From the NCBI RefSeq assembly GCF_039543545.1, contig NZ_BAABJY010000002.1, positions 682,001 through 746,000 on the forward strand: DNA of 64,000 nucleotides, read 5' to 3'. Made by a program: the position numbers and the translations under genes. This document shows, one piece after another, positions 59,873 to 64,000 of the stretch (position 1 is the stretch's first letter; the number at the start of each line of letters is the position of its first letter). This DNA comes from Luteimonas vadosa (GTDB lineage Bacteria; Pseudomonadota; Gammaproteobacteria; Xanthomonadales; Xanthomonadaceae). Under the pieces are notes generated by a model. The model did not search any database and had not been told where the DNA came from. It was given only the letters and a program-made list of their open reading frames with translations.

Positions 59873-59899
59873 AAAACCCCCGCCAGGCGCGGGGGTTTT
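59873..59899 (+). terminator. Rho-independent terminator after tRNA-Leu
   Basis: An 11-bp perfect stem (AAAACCCCCGC with GCGGGGGTTTT, loop CAGGC) with A and T runs on its two ends, so it can work on both strands. It lies 87 bases after the tRNA. Confidence 0.9.
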
Positions 59900-59955
59900 C
59901 CATTTCTGGCCCTGGCAGGCGTCCCGTGCAGGCGCATCGATCGCGACCTCGCATG

Positions 59956-59985
59956 ACCGATATGGACCACACCGATGTGGACCAC
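59956..59985. repeat. Tandem 15-bp direct repeat before parC
   Basis: Two adjacent copies of ACCGATATGGACCAC (59956-59970 and 59971-59985) differ at one position. They lie 115 bases before parC in a 313-base gap that has no other gene. The unit contains GGACC and could be a regulator site. The remainder of the gap shows nothing I can support. Confidence 0.5.
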
Positions 59986-60099
59986 CGACGCAGATGCCAC
60001 TCCTGCTCGCCGTGATGGCCGATGAAGCCCCACGCGCCGGGGTTCCAGGTTCGCGGCCACGGTTAGAATCGCCGTGTTCCCCGCGAGCAATGCCAGCCG

Positions 60100-62343
60100 A
60101 TGACCGACCCCGTCCGCCCCGCCTTCCACGGTTTCGAGCAGATTCCGCTCCGCGAGTACGCCGAGCGCGCCTACCTCGACTACTCGATGTACGTGGTGCT
60201 CGACCGAGCCCTGCCCTTCCTTGGCGACGGGCTCAAGCCGGTGCAGCGGCGGATCATCTACGCGATGAGCGAACTCGGGCTCAACGCCGGCGCCAAACCG
60301 AAGAAATCCGCGCGGACCATCGGTGACGTGATCGGCAAGTACCATCCGCACGGCGACAGCGCGTGCTACGAGGCGCTGGTGCTGATGGCACAGCCGTTTT
60401 CCTACCGCTATCCGTTGATCGAGGGCCAGGGCAATTTCGGCTCCAGCGACGACCCGAAGTCGTTCGCGGCGATGCGCTACACCGAATCCAGGCTCACGCC
60501 GATCGCGGAGGTCCTGCTCGGCGAGCTCGCCCAGGGCACGGTGGACTGGACCCCCAATTTCGACGGCACGCTGGAGGAACCCGGCTGGATGCCGGCGAGG
60601 CTGCCGCACCTGCTGCTCAATGGCACCACCGGCATCGCCGTCGGCATGGCGACGGACGTGCCGCCGCACAACCTCAACGAGGTGGTCAGCGCCTGCGTCC
60701 GGCTGCTCGATGCGCCCAAGTCCACGGTGCGCGATCTCTGCGAGCACATCCGTGGCCCTGACTACCCCACCGAGGCGGAGATCATCACCCCGGCCGATGA
60801 CCTCCTGGCGATGTACGAAACCGGCCACGGCAGCGTGCGCGCACGCGCCACCTATCGGAAGGAGGGCACGAACATCGTGCTCACCGCACTGCCCTACCAG
60901 GTCAGCCCGGGCAAGGTCATCGAGCAGATCGCCGCGCAGATGCGGGCGAAGAAGCTGCCATGGCTGGAGGACATCCGCGACGAGTCCGACCACGCCAACC
61001 CGGTGCGGGTGGTGCTGATCCCGCGCAGCAACCGGGTCGACGTCGAGCAGCTGATGGGCCACCTGTTCGCCACCACGGACCTGGAGAAGAGCTACCGGGT
61101 CAACCTCAACATCATCGGCCTGGACGGCAGGCCGCAGGTCAAGGACCTCAGGTCGCTGCTGGCCGAGTGGCTGGAGTTCCGCACGGGCACGGTGACCCGC
61201 CGGCTCAACCACCGCCTGGACAAGGTGGAGAAACGGCTGCACCTGCTCGAGGGCCTCCTAGTCGCCTTCCTCAACATCGACGAGGTGATCCACATCATCC
61301 GTACCGAGGACGCGCCCAAACCGGCCCTGGTCGCGCGCTTCGAGCTGAGCGAGGCGCAGGCGGACTACATCCTCGATACCCGCCTGAGGCAGCTGGCGCG
61401 GCTCGAGGAAATGAAGATCCGGGGCGAGCAGGATGAACTCGACAGCGAGCGCGACCGCCTGATGGCCACGCTCGGCGACAACCGCAAGCTCAGGAAGCTG
61501 ATCCGGGAGGAACTGCTCGCGGATGCCGAGAAGTTCGGCGATGCCCGCCGCTCCCCGCTGGTCGCGCGCGACGCGGCGCAAGCCTTGGCCGAGACCGACC
61601 TGGTTCCGAGCGAGCCGGTCACCATCGTGCTCAGCAGGAAGGGCTGGGTACGCGCCGCCAAGGGCCACGACATCGACGCCGCCGCCCTGTCCTACCGCGA
61701 GGGCGACGCATTGGAGGCCGCGGTCCATGGCCGGACGACGCAGCCGGTCGCCTTCATCGACAGCAAGGGCCGCAGCTACTCGACCCTCGCCCATTCGCTG
61801 CCGTCGGCGCGCGGCAACGGCGAGCCCCTGACCGGGCGTTTCGCGCCTGCCGCGGGTGCCGGCTTCGTGGCCCTGGCCAGCGGTGAGAACGACACCCGCC
61901 TGGTGTTGGCCTCCTCGCAGGGCTATGGCTTCGTCACCCGGTTCGAGAACCTGCTGGGTCGGCAGAAGGCCGGCAAGGCGATGCAAACGCTGACAGCTGG
62001 CGCGCATCCGCTGCAGCCGGCGGTGGTCGGCGACGTCGGGACGGATCGCATCGTCGTGGCGACCAGCGCCGGACACGTCCTGGCGTTCCCGGTCGCCGAG
62101 CTGCCCGAACTCGACAAAGGCAAGGGCAACAAGCTGATCGAGATCCCCAAGGCCAAGCGCGGTACGGAGCGCGTGGTCGCGGTGGCCGTCGTGCCCCCGG
62201 GCGGCACCCTGCAGGTGCATTCCGGCGCGCGGACCATGTCGCTGTCGTTCAAGGACCTGGACAATTACCTGGGCACGCGGGCGACACGGGGCGGCCTGCT
62301 GCCGCGGGGCTGGCAAAAGGTCGAACGGCTGTCGTCCGGGTAG
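60100..62343 (+). CDS. parC: DNA topoisomerase IV subunit A
   Basis: 747 residues (MTDPVRPAFHGFEQIPLREYAERAYLDYSMYV), the ParC length, shorter than GyrA and without the GyrA-box. The catalytic tyrosine is Y127 in SFAAMRYTESRLTP. The quinolone-resistance region is the wild-type form, with D86, S87 and E91 in HPHGDSACYEAL. The long coiled part (LRQLARLEEMKIRGEQDELDSER) and a beta-pinwheel C-terminal domain (LSRKGWVRAAKGHDID, EIPKAKRG) follow. With ParE (not in the window) it unlinks daughter chromosomes. The gene stands alone downstream of tRNA-Leu. Confidence 0.96.
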   Translation: MTDPVRPAFHGFEQIPLREYAERAYLDYSMYVVLDRALPFLGDGLKPVQRRIIYAMSELGLNAGAKPKKSARTIGDVIGKYHPHGDSACYEALVLMAQPFSYRYPLIEGQGNFGSSDDPKSFAAMRYTESRLTPIAEVLLGELAQGTVDWTPNFDGTLEEPGWMPARLPHLLLNGTTGIAVGMATDVPPHNLNEVVSACVRLLDAPKSTVRDLCEHIRGPDYPTEAEIITPADDLLAMYETGHGSVRARATYRKEGTNIVLTALPYQVSPGKVIEQIAAQMRAKKLPWLEDIRDESDHANPVRVVLIPRSNRVDVEQLMGHLFATTDLEKSYRVNLNIIGLDGRPQVKDLRSLLAEWLEFRTGTVTRRLNHRLDKVEKRLHLLEGLLVAFLNIDEVIHIIRTEDAPKPALVARFELSEAQADYILDTRLRQLARLEEMKIRGEQDELDSERDRLMATLGDNRKLRKLIREELLADAEKFGDARRSPLVARDAAQALAETDLVPSEPVTIVLSRKGWVRAAKGHDIDAAALSYREGDALEAAVHGRTTQPVAFIDSKGRSYSTLAHSLPSARGNGEPLTGRFAPAAGAGFVALASGENDTRLVLASSQGYGFVTRFENLLGRQKAGKAMQTLTAGAHPLQPAVVGDVGTDRIVVATSAGHVLAFPVAELPELDKGKGNKLIEIPKAKRGTERVVAVAVVPPGGTLQVHSGARTMSLSFKDLDNYLGTRATRGGLLPRGWQKVERLSSG

Positions 62344-62413
62344 CCCGCCACGCCCCACGCCAGTGCGCAATGCACCAGCACCACGACGTCGACTCCATGG
62401 GGAACCGCGACGC

Positions 62414-64000
62414 ATGACCCGCTGGCTGAAACGCATTGCAATGCTGTTGCTGGCGATGGTCCTGCTGGGTTTGCTGGCGGCGTGGTGGCAGGTGCGTGCG
62501 AGCCTGCCGGTGCTCGATGGCGAGATCGCCCTGCCCGGCCTGTCCGCGCCGGTCTCGATCCAGCGCGATGCCCTGGGCACGGCCACCATCGAGGCGGGCA
62601 ACGAAGCGGACGCCATGCGTGCGCTGGGCTACCTCCACGCCCAGGAACGCTACTTCGAAATGGACCTCTTGCGCCGCAGTGCGGCGGGAGAGCTGTCCGA
62701 ACTGTTCGGATCGCGCGCCCTGGAGGCAGACAGGGCGATCCGCATACACCGGATGAGGGCTCGCGTCGAGCGCGAACTCGAAAACATCGCGGGGGGCGAA
62801 CGCGCGGTGCTGCGGGCCTACGTCGACGGCGTCAACGCCGGGCTCGCGGGGCTGGACTCGCGGCCCTGGCCCTACCTCCTGCTCAGGCAGGCGCCGCGGA
62901 GCTGGGCCCTGGAGGACAGCCCGCTGGTGTCCCTTGCGATGTACTTCGACCTGCAGGACGAGCGCAACCGCCGCGAACTCGCGCTGTGGGAGATCGAGCC
63001 GCACCTGCCCGCCGAGTTGTTCCGCCTGCTGGCCCGCAACGGCAGCCCCTGGGATGCACCCCTCGCGGACCGTGCGCGGCCGGAGGCCGAGTTGCCCACG
63101 GCCGAACAGGTCGACCTGCGGCGCCTGCCTGCACCCGAGGCCACCGCTGCTCCCGGCCAGACCCGCCGGGCCATCCCGCCGGAAGTCGGCAGCAACAGCT
63201 TCGCTGTTTCCGGGGCACGCACTCGCGACGGCCGCGCCATCCTTGCCGACGACATGCACCTCGGCCTGCGCGCGCCCAACATCTGGTTCCGGGCGCGGCT
63301 GCGCTATCCGGATCCCGACAGTCCCGGCCAGCGCATCGACATTAACGGCTTCACGTTGCCCGGCGTCCCGGGCGTCGTGGTGGGCAGCAATGGCCACGTC
63401 GCCTGGGGATTCACCAACAGCTACATCGACACCGCGGACTGGGCGCTGGTGCGGCCCTGCGGCTCGCGTGCAACGGCAGCCGCCAGCGTCTGCACGCCCG
63501 TCCGGACGATGCGGGAAACGATCGCCGTGGCCGGGGCCCAATCCGTCTCGATCGACGTGGCGGAAACCGCATGGGGCCCCATCCTGCACCGGCGCCCCGA
63601 CGGCAACGCGCTGGCGCTGCGCTGGGCCGCGCACCTGCCCGGTGCGATCAACTTCGGACTCATCGACTTCGGCAAGTCGACCGACATCAAGCAGGCCCTA
63701 TCGCGTGCCGACCGGGCCGCGATCCCGACGCAGAACCTGCTGGTCGCCGACGCGTCCGGGCGGATCGCCTGGCGCTGGCTCGGCCCCATTCCGCAGCGCC
63801 GCGCCGGATGCCGGGCCGACCGGCCGCAGCCGGTCGCCGGGGACTGTCCACCTTGGCCGCTTGCCTCGGATCGGTCGCCGGCCATCTTGGAACCGGCTTC
63901 GGGCCGGCTCTGGACCGCCAACAACCGCATCGTCGACGGGCCGGCGCTGGTCGCCGCGGGCGACGGCGGTTACGCACTGGGCGCCCGCGCAAGGCAAATC
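62414..64000 (+). CDS. Penicillin acylase family protein (N-terminal part, cut by window edge)
   Basis: From ATG 62414-62416, 529 codons are open to the window edge. An N-terminal membrane or signal segment (LLLAMVLLGLLAAWW, about residues 11-25) sends it to the periplasm. The alpha-chain region (SIQRDALGTATIEAGNEADAMRALGYLHAQERYFEMDLLRR) and the autocleavage site GSNSFAVSG, with Ser260 as the new N-terminal nucleophile, identify the Ntn-hydrolase penicillin acylase family. The beta-chain continues with DDMHLGLRAPNIWFRARL. Relatives include penicillin acylases and acyl-homoserine-lactone acylases; the substrate cannot be chosen from the sequence. It follows parC after 70 bases, so it may be in the same transcript. 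Confidence 0.9.
   Translation, partial: MTRWLKRIAMLLLAMVLLGLLAAWWQVRASLPVLDGEIALPGLSAPVSIQRDALGTATIEAGNEADAMRALGYLHAQERYFEMDLLRRSAAGELSELFGSRALEADRAIRIHRMRARVERELENIAGGERAVLRAYVDGVNAGLAGLDSRPWPYLLLRQAPRSWALEDSPLVSLAMYFDLQDERNRRELALWEIEPHLPAELFRLLARNGSPWDAPLADRARPEAELPTAEQVDLRRLPAPEATAAPGQTRRAIPPEVGSNSFAVSGARTRDGRAILADDMHLGLRAPNIWFRARLRYPDPDSPGQRIDINGFTLPGVPGVVVGSNGHVAWGFTNSYIDTADWALVRPCGSRATAAASVCTPVRTMRETIAVAGAQSVSIDVAETAWGPILHRRPDGNALALRWAAHLPGAINFGLIDFGKSTDIKQALSRADRAAIPTQNLLVADASGRIAWRWLGPIPQRRAGCRADRPQPVAGDCPPWPLASDRSPAILEPASGRLWTANNRIVDGPALVAAGDGGYALGARARQI

Noticed and set aside
60100..62343. Naming the topoisomerase gene gyrA
   Set aside because: The 747-residue length, the ParC-type N-terminus (YLDYSMYVVLDRALPF and SELGLNAGAKPKKSAR) and the absence of a GyrA-box point to parC.

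Overview
The window is about 64 kb of high-GC chromosomal DNA. Gene content and gene order point to the Lysobacteraceae (Xanthomonadaceae), for example a Lysobacter, Luteimonas or Stenotrophomonas relative. The clues are the rpsA-ihfB-lapA-lapB-wbpL-wbpM order, a 'transmembrane repetitive' TonB-box-like protein, paired cytochromes c4/c5, a secreted S8 protease with a C-terminal accessory domain, and a PHA-system/FFLEE/phasin neighbourhood. This placement comes from remembered family knowledge, not from a database search. Nearly the whole window is coding. Two tRNA genes (Ser-UGA and Leu-CAG) are present. I see no integrase, insertion sequence, prophage or CRISPR array.

Layout. 1-6.1 kb (minus): envelope and core genes cmk, rpsA, ihfB, lapA, lapB, then the O-antigen initiation pair wbpL-wbpM (the latter cut by the window edge). 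6.2-10.2 kb (plus): rpmJ (zinc-free L36 type), a small secreted protein, agmatine deiminase and N-carbamoylputrescine amidase (arginine-to-putrescine route), and a TraB-family membrane protein. 10.2-19.5 kb (minus): one tightly coupled operon of membrane fusion protein, two RND pump subunits and a membrane-anchored amidohydrolase. 19.9-20.7 kb: two overlapping cytochrome c genes. 21-24.7 kb: repetitive TonB-like protein, nfuA, pterin dehydratase, rluC. 25.2-28.2 kb: rne with a long structured leader. 28.3-35.4 kb: gacA-like regulator, tRNA-Ser, LysR regulator, serS, two TonB-like proteins, aroA and serC. 35.8-38.5 kb: secreted subtilase. 38.8-42.8 kb: FHA protein and a polyhydroxyalkanoate-related group. 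43-47.1 kb: Mrr-like membrane protein, bifunctional fatty acyl-CoA reductase, acyl-CoA-binding protein and TetR regulator. 47.2-52.5 kb: a decayed pstS copy followed by intact pstS-pstC-pstA-pstB-phoU. 52.7-55.4 kb: ECF sigma factor plus an HvfA-type RiPP precursor with its DUF692 (MNIO) and DUF2063 partners. 55.6-59.6 kb: RNase T, rlmB and RNase R. 59.7-64 kb: tRNA-Leu, parC, and a penicillin-acylase-family gene cut by the right edge.

Most striking system: at 52.7-55.4 kb lies a compact metal-related RiPP locus. The exported precursor carries seven EGKCG motifs and, between them, a perfect pair of EF-hand calcium-binding loops. It is followed by the MNIO modification enzyme and its partner, and preceded by an ECF sigma factor. 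HvfA/bufferin-type peptides are known; the EF-hand arrangement and this minimal gene set deserve attention. A second point of interest is a lipid neighbourhood (39.7-47.1 kb) that joins phasin-type granule proteins with a fatty-alcohol-forming acyl-CoA reductase and an acyl-CoA-binding protein. The tandem relic/intact pstS arrangement shows visible gene decay with a phosphate-box-like site still in front of the relic.
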